From NCBI GenBank assembly GCA_020809705.1, contig CP085830.1, forward strand, positions 868,001 through 932,000: a DNA stretch of 64,000 nt, given 5' to 3'. Origin of the DNA: Calonectria ilicicola. Lineage: Eukaryota; Ascomycota; Sordariomycetes; Hypocreales; Nectriaceae. The notes below the pieces were generated by a model that did not search any database, was not told the origin of the DNA, and was given only the letters and a program-made list of their open reading frames with translations. Shown here in pieces: positions 55,365 to 64,000 of this stretch (the stretch's first letter is position 1; each line of letters begins with the position of its first letter). The position numbers and the translations under genes were made by a program.

Positions 55365-57226
55365 TTATTTATCGCAGGGAGAACCATAGGCAATCACTCC
55401 TCGCGTCTCCAGTCCGTAAACTACTTGTTTTACAACCCCCTCATCTGCAACAATAATCACGGCCTCTGCGTCAAAATCCTTTGCCATATTGTAACTCATT
55501 TTGACCAAGTCTGGTTTTCCTTGTCTAGATGTGTTGTGGATGACCACATCCGGTATTCTGCTCTTAATAAAGTTACAAATTCTGTTGCCACATGTTTCCT
55601 CTGGATCCGACGTAGACCATATCAGCTTCGTTGGAATTGATGAAAATCGAACGTGGTCAAGCACCGATGTGATATTTGATCCAGTACACACTACAACAAG
55701 TCTCTTGAACAAGGTAGCAACACTCATAACGCTGAAAACTGGTAGTCCACGAGTCCAAACATGCGTGGGTGGACTATTCATCATCGATTGCGTCCAGCTA
55801 CCGGTATGAAACACTATCACAGAGTGTCCCCGTGGACGGCCATCAAGAGTCTCCAAGGCTTTGATCGTGGAAAATGAACGCCAACTTGTCAAATTTTTGT
55901 ATGAAAAACGGGTAACGGAGCCGTTTGCTGGGACCTTGGAATCGAAATGAAGCTGAAGAGCTTGTTCTGAGAGGAATTCGGCTCGGACAGGGACCTTTCT
56001 AAGCCAAAACCATGATGAGATCACACAAATTGTGGACACAGTAAGCAGCCAAAAAGACACGCTGCTTACTAAAGCCCGACCCAGTGATTGATTTGCGGGC
56101 TTTGTGTCTTTGAGAGCAAGAATGACCTGAGCCCAGAAGAGGATAATCGTGGCCAAACCAACAACTTGATGGATATTTGCAAAGAGGTCGTGATGCTTTT
56201 TGCGGATAGCGGAATAGGTCGCAACTAGCATGACTATAAAGGAACTCAGAAGAAACCACGATATTGTCATGTCGGCCGCAGACTGTTGCTTCCAGCTTCC
56301 ATAGCAATTATTTGTGGCCATGCATACCACATTGCCAATATTGTGTGCTAGAAGCCAGATAGCGGCAGCCATAACAGCACTGGAATGTGCGCTACTAAAA
56401 CGATGGACCTTGGCGCATTGTTGTCGAAACCAGAGGGGCCAGCTGGTGGGGACTCTGCAAAAGATCGCATACGCAGTGTTAACGATGATGTCTTGGCGAA
56501 CTAGGAGTGCGATTGTGAAATTGAGGGCAATCATTGTTTCCATCGACTCTCGAGGAACCCCCAACGCAACAATCGCCACGGCGGCGATGATGTTGAGGAG
56601 AATAACAAAAGTAAAAAGACGTCGACAAACACGAAGACTCCTGGGCCAAATTCCAGGTCGTGTCTTAGCGAGGCTATTATCTGGAATATTGGCTTCGACA
56701 TCTTGCTCTCGATCAATAATGTTGAACTGGTCTGAAATAGAATCGGAATCGTACTCGACGGCTGCAGATTTCAAGGTTGACACAACTCGTGGCCCTTTCG
56801 GAGTGATGATTGTCGGGGGTATTACGAGCTTCGGCTTTTTAACGACTGAAACGGTTTCGATAGAGGATCTTTGTATGAGATTTAACACCTGTTGCTCGAT
56901 CTGGCGACTATCTTCGATGGTCCATCGTGTCGAGTAATTTGGTTGACGCGTAAGCGCCCTGGAGCCTGTGAGTAATGTTCACGGGATGTTCTGCGTATCA
57001 AGGCGAGTTGCCCTTACTCTGTGTCTAGCGGCTCTCGTCGTCCATCTCGACTTGCTGCCCTCTCCGGCTGCTGTATTTGGTTCAGAGACGCAACAAGCTC
57101 TTGTGACCAACTTCCGCTTATTTTTCCATGTGATTCGGGTAAAGCATCTTCTCTAAAAGCGTAACGGTTGTCGTCATCAGGAAAGGAATCGCCTAATAAC
57201 GATTGACTCGATCGATGGTAGTACAT
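55365..57226 (-). CDS. TmpA-like integral membrane oxidoreductase
   Basis: The main exon (about 56959-55365) encodes over 500 residues. There is an acidic cytosolic N-terminal part, five to six membrane segments (FVILLNIIAAVAIVALGV, VMAAAIWLLAHNIGNVV, ISWFLLSSFIVMLVATYSAI, IHQVVGLATIILFWAQVILAL and others), and a C-terminal ferredoxin-reductase-like domain (VIVFHTGSWTQSMMNSPP, LVVVCTGSNITSVL). This matches the fungal TmpA family; TmpA affects conidiation signalling in Aspergillus. The 5' end is uncertain. The open frame has no ATG, and an acceptor (CTCACAG) stands before 56959. An upstream exon starting at ATG 57226 (MYYHRSSQS) is likely, but its best donor (GTAAGG at 57017) does not give a matching phase. 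Either a weak donor is used or there is a one-base defect. Confidence 0.75.
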
Positions 57227-58710
57227 TGCTCCAACGTGGTTCCCGTCAAGTCGTCGGGTCGATGCAGGCACAGGGCCTGAAGACAATCACAAATTCCCTG
57301 CAAATTCTGCCGCAAATTTAATCGTACTAAAAAAAGAAATCGAATCGGAAATGGGGGATCGATTGTAAGTGAAGGTGAGAGCCGGAATCCTAATATATGA
57401 AACCTAGACCACATAAATCAAGGAGAGGGACAAAGGAAAAAAAGAAATAAGAAAAGAGAATTTTCTCAAATCCGTTCCATGGCTGTAAATTCCAACCGCA
57501 ACGGTCTGGAGTCATCATCTTATACCAGCCGCTTGTAACAATGGTAGCTAGTAGTGCTAAATTAGTGGCATTCCATCTGACACCATTCTAGAACTATGGG
57601 TGTGTAGGTAAGCCATAGGAAAGAAGGTCATTGGACTAAAAATGCCGCGCGCTGCTTAGAGATATTTTTTCCCTCTGAAGCTGCCAATCATGGGGGCGAC
57701 AGCTGTGCGGGGAGGCCGCACACCCTTACGTGAACCAGATAGACAAAGGATGAGCCACGTCGAAGCCCCGACGTTATTTTTAGGGAGTCCGGCGTAAGCA
57801 CATACAGATTTGCCTGCTGAGGTTACCTCAGATCCTACCCTGCCATTCTGGCTAAACCGCTTGCGCCGGTTTGGGAATCGCCGAAGTTAGCGTGAGCAGC
57901 TGATGAGTGGCGACGTCTTGAGGCTATTCAGCATTTTATTAAACTGTCCGTCTCCTGCACTCACCCCGCTTTCTGTGATGACTTAAGTAGAAAATACTTC
58001 TTTGAACGCTTGATTCATTTCAAGGTGAGTTAATAAGTCTTGTAAAACTGTAATTCCTTTCAAGCTCGTTGACTATTAGCCGCGATTAACGAGCTGTCGG
58101 ATTGCCCTCAAGTAGAGTGTTTCAAGTACAACTTCTGGACAAGGTACCCTCAATGGAGTTTTAGTTCCAGTATACCAGAGTAAGCGAAATACATGTAATA
58201 ACTACTACCCACCGTTGACAGCTTTTGAACCTGATTATCATTGTCCAAATGACGTTTCCAACCACAATCAAGCCTGCGTCACCCACCACACCACAACCTC
58301 GTGGTTAAGGTAGGAAATGTGCGAGATATTTTAAGCCATTAATCTTTACCCGGTCCACATTAGAGTGCACTTACAACTCGGTGTCATCACACTGCAACCA
58401 AGTACAAGCGTGACGTCATGTTTCAATTATAGACACAAATTATTGAAACAGAGCAACCCATGTATAATGCTAGCAGTCGCACAATTAGAAATAAATCAGA
58501 CAAATTGGATCAAGGTGCCGTATTGATTGAAAGACATTTTTTAATATAATCGGGCAGCCATACGAAAACGCATCACCGCCACAGCAGCATCTGGGGCCAC
58601 ATGAGAAGAGAAAAGTCAAAAGTCAAACCAGTCGCTATTCCGAAAATATAACAGTTCCTGCAACACCTTAATCCCCGCCAAATACCCAATCTAGCAATAC
58701 AAAAGCGCGC
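57227..58710. other. Intergenic region
   Basis: About 1.5 kb. It holds the TmpA-like promoter and the 3' side of the WSC gene. No gene, tRNA or clear repeat is seen. Confidence 0.4.
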
Positions 58711-59382
58711 TTATACAAGAAAAGAAGCCATCATCAAGAGGATTGAGGCTGAGAAGACACCGGAAAGGTAGGGCTTGGTGCCGTCGCTGGTCGCAGGTGC
58801 GGTCGAGGTAGTCGAGGCGCCAGAGGTAGATCCGCCCGTGGCAGATGACTTTTCACCTCCTTGGCTAGTCGTGACGTCCTTGGCACTAGTCGTCGAGCCC
58901 TTGGTGGGGGTTGGCGTGGAGACAGGCGCGGTGGTAGTGGAGGCTCCGGCATTAGGGGGAGGCACGGGGTAGCCGGGCTTCACGACGACCTTGACATCGC
59001 AATCGGTCTGCTTGTAGAGATTGTAGTATTGAATGTCGCCGACCAAGAGGCCGCAGCTCTTGTCCGAGGGGTCGTCGGGGAAGCAGGCGTCAACGCAATT
59101 GAAGTCTCCTCCGGTGAGAACAGTGAGTGTCTGGATGTCGGAGCTGCTGCACCAGCACTTGCCGCCAATCATGGCCAGGGGGCTGTTGGAAGTCGAGCCG
59201 CACTCGTCGAAGCAGTTGCTCTGGCTCGAGAGCTTGTATCCAGTCGGGAAGTTGTCTGCGCGAGAGCCCTCAAGACGGACGCAGCCAACGCGCGTCCATC
59301 CGGACTCGAGGGGCGTCTGGGCGGCCTGGGCAGCCTCGACTGCCAGCGCCATGGCGGCGACGATGAAGGTGGTCGGGATCAT
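58711..59382 (-). CDS. GPI-anchored WSC-domain protein
   Basis: An intronless 223-residue surface protein. The ATG at 59382 begins a clear signal peptide (MIPTTFIVAAMALAVEAAQA); the open frame extends upstream but has no better ATG. One WSC domain follows (WTRVGCVRLEG, then NCFDECGS, GGKCWCSSS, NCVDACFPDDPSDKSCG), with the expected cysteine pattern. Next come a Ser/Thr/Pro-rich stalk and a C-terminal hydrophobic tail (SGVFSASILLMMASFLV) typical of GPI attachment. It should sit at the plasma membrane or wall and bind glucan or other wall polysaccharide. It is simpler than the two-WSC gene at 30666-34292 and undamaged. Confidence 0.9.
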   Translation of the reverse strand: MIPTTFIVAAMALAVEAAQAAQTPLESGWTRVGCVRLEGSRADNFPTGYKLSSQSNCFDECGSTSNSPLAMIGGKCWCSSSDIQTLTVLTGGDFNCVDACFPDDPSDKSCGLLVGDIQYYNLYKQTDCDVKVVVKPGYPVPPPNAGASTTTAPVSTPTPTKGSTTSAKDVTTSQGGEKSSATGGSTSGASTTSTAPATSDGTKPYLSGVFSASILLMMASFLV

Positions 59383-60088
59383 AGGAAATATGGTAGAGAC
59401 GCGATGTCGTCGGATTATTGTTCTTGGTCTTGTTTTTTGTTCTTTCTTTCTTTCTGGGCAAAAAGCGAGCGTAATGGAAGTCGACTTCAGCTGAAGGAGA
59501 AACAACTCGCGTCCCGTCTCTTGGGCATCCACGTTTTTTTATTGAGAAGCGGCTAGGCAAACCCCGCAAGCCAGCGCCCTGGGCCTAGACCATCGTCCAG
59601 TGGCGCTAAAATTAGAAGACACGAGCATCACGGACGAAATGTGTCGGCGATTGGTGGTGAGGGCGACAATGCGAACAAAAGAGGCGTCCAATCGCCAGCG
59701 CCTCCCTGTCCAGCTTCCCCACTTGGGTCACAAGGCAAGGGAGCATAAGCATAAAGGCTCGGCGTTTCAAATGCATCTTCTTTCATAAAGAATCACGGCA
59801 GTCGTTTGACATACACTGACACACAGATACCCTGTCATTAATCGACAGAAAAGGGCCGTCTTGATCCAATCACCATTCAGCACTGACCGCGCGCTGGAGC
59901 GTAGCTAATTGACGATCGCCCATTTGGATGAAACAGATTGAGGATCAACCCGTCATAATTGCAAACTAAAGTGGAGAAATTAAGCCGAGTCGGCTGTGCA
60001 AGGGTTTCGTTTGAATAAGGATTGATTGTAAACTTTTCTTTTTTTGGTCTATTTTCATAAATCATTCCGTCGTCCCTGTGAGGCTGAA
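59383..60088. other. Intergenic region
   Basis: About 700 bases, containing the WSC gene promoter and the 3' side of the small secreted-protein gene. No further gene is seen. Confidence 0.4.
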
Positions 60089-60512
60089 TCACCAGGGAAT
60101 AATGTGCGTGACGGGCTTTCCGGTGGTTCCCCAGCACTGACCATCTGCGCGTAAGTACTGTGTGCCCGGGTTGTTGTTGTCATAGAACCTGACCTCTATT
60201 GAACGTGCGCATATTAGCCATTGCTCTTAAGACAAGGAACGCATATACACTCACGGTAGACATATGACGTCTCAACAGGCAACGCGCTGTGGGCGCCGTT
60301 GATGGAAGCAAAAGTCTGTTCACCCCAGCCTTTTCCAAGGTCCTTCTGGCCGATCCAGTTCTGGCAGTTCGTATCCGAGTAGCTGCATTTCCCCTCGCGT
60401 CAATCACCAACCAATTGCGATATCATTTCATCGCACAGGGGACATACTAGTTGATGTGCATGGCTGCATTAGCCACAGACAAGAGGGCAGAAACAACGAA
60501 TGCGACCTTCAT
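60089..60512 (-). CDS. Small secreted protein, three exons
   Basis: Assembled from splice sites: exons 60512-60448, 60382-60255 and 60195-60089. Introns are 65 and 59 bases, with donors GTATGT and GTGAGT, acceptors ATGCAG and CAATAG, and phases 2 and 1 respecting codon joins. The product is 99 residues: signal peptide MKVAFVVSALLSVANA, then a mature part of about 83 residues with two cysteines (SDTNCQNW and DGQCWGTT) that could form one disulphide. It is rich in Asn, Gly and Tyr. The TGA at 60091-60089 ends all three joined exons in one frame. No family is recognised; size and composition suit a secreted effector-like or wall protein. Sequence upstream of 60512 ('catccaaaATG') is a good start context. 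Confidence 0.8.
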
Positions 60513-61125
60513 TTTGGATGTTGGCGTCGGGTAGTCGGCACAATTAGAGGATTGTTTAGTTGGTGATGGCTGCAACAATTACGGGAACCAAAGCGCCACT
60601 ATATATACAGCTTTTTGAGGGCATCCCTTCGCCCTCAGCCCCCATTCTCATGCATTTGATCAGACAATCCTTAAATTTACTTTTGCTTATTCTTATATTA
60701 CTCTACAGCTTCTGAAACTCGCACCTGCCAGCCTCGGCCACTTGGGGGCGGAAAAGTGAGGATTTTCTCCAGTTTCTTTGGCGATATGGCGGCCGCCCTC
60801 GCTGAGTAACTTTTTGACTCAGCGACAGTCATTCTGACGAATGGGTTATTCCACAAGCGCCTAGGTGCTTTCTGGCAAATTATGGAGCTGAAATGTGCAT
60901 CGTTAGCTTGGCGGGGCCCTCGTATTTGGGAAGATCACGAGGCGCCCTGGCACATCTAGCCTATCAAAGATCTTCCTCGGTCGGCTTCAACCGAAATGGA
61001 TTGGACGGCCAGACCGCCCCTGGAGCTGAAAGTTTGTCGGCACTCGCTAAAAAAGAGTTGCGCTGGCTCACGTTGTGCCGCTGCAGCTTTCCCGCTTTCC
61101 TCAAGCCAATGGAGACCAGCCAATC
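60513..61125. other. Divergent promoter region
   Basis: About 610 bases between the divergent small secreted-protein gene and the DUF3431 gene. A TATA-like 'ctatatatac' at 60599-60608 is about 90 bases upstream of the reverse start at 60512. No gene is seen. Confidence 0.5.
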
Positions 61126-62181
61126 ATGAGATTGGGCAGAGCCTATGTGCCCCTGGGAGCATTCTTAGCTCTCTTAACATGCTTCCTGTTGCTGCGGCCT
61201 AACATATTGCCGACAAACCGAGATGTTCTGCTCGACTATGCGTCATCGTGCTTTGACACCCTGGCGCCGAGCTCAGCCAAGCTCAGCCTTACCCCCAGGT
61301 CCAGCCCTATCACGGTAGTTGTTGCAGCATTGTCGAGCGACAGCTCATCCAAATTGCAGCGGGAGTCTGGGCTTCGGACCGGCGACGCGCAGGCCATCTA
61401 CCTTGCCGATCAGCCGTCCACTCAAGACGGTCCCGGCATTGGCCTGCCGAAAAACAAAGGCAACGAAGCCATGGTCTACCTAACATATCTGATCGACAAC
61501 TATGATGAGCTCCCCGAAGTTATGGTTTTTATGCATGCCCACCGTATAGCATGGCATAATAATGCGCTCCTCCGCCGCAGCTCCAGCCTCACAGTGAACA
61601 AGCTGCGCCCCGAGGCCGTCTTACAACGCGGTTTTATCAATCTGGCCTGCGATAAAGCATTGCAAAGGAAAATTGAGCCAATCCCCGGTGTCCCCGGGCC
61701 GTCTGTACTAAGTGTCACGCGGGAGGACTGGGAGGCCGCAAATGGAGACTCCACATTCCAGAGCCAAGCGCCAGAGGACTTATATGGACGATATACTAAG
61801 CTCTGGTATGAACTCTTCCCATCCCAGTCACATCGCACTCCACCCTCGCGGTGGGGCTACCTGACTGGTGGGCAATTTGCTTTATCGCGAGAACTTGTCA
61901 AATCGGTACCCAAGGATCGTCTAGTTTTTCTCAAAGACTGGATTGTGCAAACCAAACTTCCCAGCAAATCCGCGGGAGCAGTGTTCGAAACACTCTGGGA
62001 AGCCATTTTCTTCGATGGAAAATTTGGAAACAGCACATCTTTTGCAACAGCGGTAGAGTGCTACTGTAATTTGTATGGACTATGTCCAAAAGATGAAAGA
62101 TTGCCGGTGGAGAGGGTTGAGGCGTTGATGGAGGCGGCCACCTTGATGATGGGACATTTACTCGATAGCGAGAGCGTTTAA
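61126..62181 (+). CDS. DUF3431 family type II membrane protein
   Basis: An intronless protein of 351 residues from the ATG at 61126; an upstream GTG-initiated extension is unlikely. A short basic N terminus and one hydrophobic segment (YVPLGAFLALLTCFLLL) suggest a signal anchor in the Golgi or ER membrane. The lumenal part has the DUF3431 hallmarks: ITVVVAALSSD near the start, PKNKGNEAMVYLTYLIDNYDE, VMVFMHAHRIAWHN, and GGQFALSRELV with the final WEAIFFDG block. DUF3431 proteins look like glycosyltransferase-related enzymes; their reaction is not established. The gene appears complete and undamaged. Confidence 0.9.
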   Translation: MRLGRAYVPLGAFLALLTCFLLLRPNILPTNRDVLLDYASSCFDTLAPSSAKLSLTPRSSPITVVVAALSSDSSSKLQRESGLRTGDAQAIYLADQPSTQDGPGIGLPKNKGNEAMVYLTYLIDNYDELPEVMVFMHAHRIAWHNNALLRRSSSLTVNKLRPEAVLQRGFINLACDKALQRKIEPIPGVPGPSVLSVTREDWEAANGDSTFQSQAPEDLYGRYTKLWYELFPSQSHRTPPSRWGYLTGGQFALSRELVKSVPKDRLVFLKDWIVQTKLPSKSAGAVFETLWEAIFFDGKFGNSTSFATAVECYCNLYGLCPKDERLPVERVEALMEAATLMMGHLLDSESV

Positions 62182-63179
62182 AAATTTAGCATCATTATGA
62201 ATTATGCCCAAATATATTCCAAGAAAATTATGAGGCTTTTACAATTTAAGGATGCAATGAAATCCACAATCCCTCTACCCTTCGGACGATCCACACACGC
62301 CTGCGCTTACCCTATACAACGAAATAAATTTAACCATGCCGAGTTTCTCGACTGTACGCTTGTTTTGATAGCCATGTTGCACCTATGGTGTTTTTAATTT
62401 TCATATTAATATGATTATGTGCTTGTTGCTCTTGTTTTTGTGTTCACCCTGACTCCAAACGCATTTTTTATCAATATGCGGCATAGCTGACCAAAAGTAC
62501 ACTTTCTTCACATTTGTATTTTGACTTCTACTAAAATATGGTGGAAAATAATTGGGGTAGTATTTCCAAGTAATTTGGTTTGTCAAGCTCATTTCGCCTT
62601 CTAAAGCCGAACTTTCACAATATCTTTGAGATGCGATTGGGGAATTACGAAGTGATAGTTCAGACATCACGATAGCAATTTCTGCATCCTTGCGATGATC
62701 CTTGTAATTTATAGAGGGCTATTACCTTTTTGGAAAAGACATTGTGTGCTAGAAAAGGCACGTAGGGTACCCCTGTTTGACAGAGACCGTGCGTCTGATT
62801 AGATGTGGATAATCAATGCTAAATATCCAGATGAGACTATTCCGTTAGAGGGTATGGGGTTCCTCAACAGCCTGAAAATTATGGAGATGGCTTTGGCGCT
62901 GATTTGGTACATGAGAGAGAGCTCCTTGGGAATCATAAAGGCTCTGCACGCATGTAATGACGAAATTTACGGTAGATTTGGTCGGTTGTGAATCTTTGTC
63001 GAGCGGTGAATCATAATCTCGAATCTGCCAGCAGCGCCAAAACATACCGTGCAAATAGACGCATCACTTCGATTGAAGGTTGATCATGACGTGTATAAAT
63101 AAAACTTCCAATGATATAATATATACTAAATTGATTCATGAAATGACCCCCCTGGGACCTTATGTGCATCAAAGGCATC
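62182..63179. other. Intergenic region between convergent genes
   Basis: About 1 kb. Small frames on both strands (for example 62670-62401 and 62803-62991) have no support. No gene is called. Confidence 0.4.
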
Positions 63180-63968
63180 TTACCTCTCAGTGTCAGTGTT
63201 TCCCATTGATCTTATATATATCGAAACAATTGCTATCACAAGCACCATAATTCTCACCGAAGATGAATCTATCCAGCTCGATTCATTGCTCTCTTCTGGC
63301 GCCTTATTGTTTTCTTCCGCTAGCTTCCATCCTTTTCGTTCTTCAAGAGCCTCGGATATGAGCCTGACACATTCACTATCCCCGCTCCTCTCGGCCAAGA
63401 GAAGAGTCGACGGTACGTTTGCATCACCCATTTCCTTACAAATATCCAGGCCCGGTTCTTCTAAGAGCATCTTGACCATCTTGTGGTTTCCAAAGTTGGC
63501 TGCATAGTGCAATGCGGTCCATCCATGAACATCACGCGTATTCAGGCATTGTGCTCGAGCTTCAGCAGGGGCTGGACGTTCCTGTGACTGGTAATCGCGT
63601 TGTTTCTTTTTTGCACTGCCGTAAACGCTTTCATTATCTGACCAATCCATCCACTCGTTCTTCCCTGACCGGTTGTTGGCCTCGAGCACCATTCCCAAAC
63701 TTTGATGACTCAGGGATTGCGCTCCTAAAGCTTGGTCTTTCTCAGCTTCAGAAAGCTCTTCATCATCGGAATTACTTTCGCTTCCTGTGTATTCATCCTC
63801 GGATCCCCAGGTATGTTCCAAAGGCGGATTGTTTTCTTGCTGCCTCCCCTGTGACAATACCTGGTTCCACGGTTGTTGTCGGATACCTTGTTCAGTGCTT
63901 TTGCCCGCTTCAAGATCAGCATAGAATTTTTCTAGACGCGGATCATTAAAAACTTGGGAGAATCTCAT
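63180..63968 (-). CDS. Ankyrin-repeat protein with C-terminal membrane anchor
   Basis: A 262-residue single-exon protein from the ATG at 63968 (tcaaaaATGAGA). The first 140 residues are charged and probably disordered (SEDEYTGSESNSDDEELSEAEK). They are followed by one clear ankyrin unit (DVHGWTALHYAANFGNHKMVKMLLEE) and a weaker second one (VPSTLLLAERSGDSECVRLISEA). A hydrophobic stretch (VRIMVLVIAIVSIYI, about residues 238-252) near the C terminus suggests tail anchoring. It is probably a cytosolic adaptor held at a membrane. The window ends 32 bases upstream of the start, so an additional 5' exon cannot be excluded. Confidence 0.75.
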   Translation of the reverse strand: MRFSQVFNDPRLEKFYADLEAGKSTEQGIRQQPWNQVLSQGRQQENNPPLEHTWGSEDEYTGSESNSDDEELSEAEKDQALGAQSLSHQSLGMVLEANNRSGKNEWMDWSDNESVYGSAKKKQRDYQSQERPAPAEARAQCLNTRDVHGWTALHYAANFGNHKMVKMLLEEPGLDICKEMGDANVPSTLLLAERSGDSECVRLISEALEERKGWKLAEENNKAPEESNESSWIDSSSVRIMVLVIAIVSIYIRSMGNTDTER

Positions 63969-64000
63969 TTTTGATGACGTCGGGTTCGATGAGTTAAACT

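Noticed and set aside
1..64000. CRISPR arrays, integrases, replication origins or bacterial operons
   Set aside because: None seen; the gene structure is that of a fungal nuclear genome.

Overview
The window is a 64 kb piece of a filamentous ascomycete nuclear genome. Genes are split by short GT-AG introns of about 46-150 bases with fungal branch points, a Zn2Cys6 regulator and an HET-domain gene are present, and GPI-anchored WSC proteins and a NACHT-WD40 NLR occur. The gene content fits Sordariomycetes, probably Hypocreales; that placement is an inference. There are no CRISPR arrays, operons or bacterial features.

Layout. 0.6-2.4 kb: Baeyer-Villiger-type flavin monooxygenase. 3.2-5.0 kb: HET protein with AT-rich, RIP-like blocks on both sides. 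6.6-8.3 kb: sugar transporter. 9.6-11.1 kb: DUF1593/Sde182-like protein broken by one TGA. 12.0-14.2 kb: secreted protein of unknown function and a 3'-5' exonuclease. 16.1-19.4 kb: DUF3433 membrane protein. 21 kb: secreted protein with three four-cysteine modules. 21.7-26.5 kb: NLR with RelA/SpoT-like, NACHT and WD40 parts and three lesions. 27-29.8 kb: small conserved gene, SDR and an intron-containing tRNA-Ser(GCU). 30.7-34.3 kb: broken GPI-anchored adhesin with two WSC domains. 34.7-37.7 kb: head-to-head pair of unrecognised proteins. 38.8-43.2 kb: second sugar transporter and a sulfotransferase-like protein. 44.3-46.2 kb: small membrane protein with one TAG, and a SnoaL-like protein. 47.4-51.6 kb: secreted carboxylesterase divergent from a Zn2Cys6 regulator. 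52-55 kb: nitroreductase relic and a broken F-box/ankyrin protein. 55.4-57.2 kb: TmpA-like membrane oxidoreductase. 58.7-64 kb: WSC GPI protein, small secreted protein, DUF3431 protein and tail-anchored ankyrin protein.

Functional reading. This is accessory-type sequence: self/non-self recognition genes (HET, NLR, ankyrin), cell-wall and secreted proteins, transporters and stand-alone catabolic or secondary-metabolism enzymes. The most striking feature is that at least six genes that otherwise read through contain one in-frame stop codon, and some carry 1-base frame changes as well, next to many clean genes. Every one of these stops can be reached from a sense codon by one C:G to T:A change. 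RIP-like or ordinary decay, stop-codon readthrough, A-to-I mRNA editing of UAG codons, or assembly error are all possible; RNA reads would decide. Three gene models here (27087-27524, 60089-60512 and the tail of 34744-36464) were assembled from short exons by reading splice sites directly.
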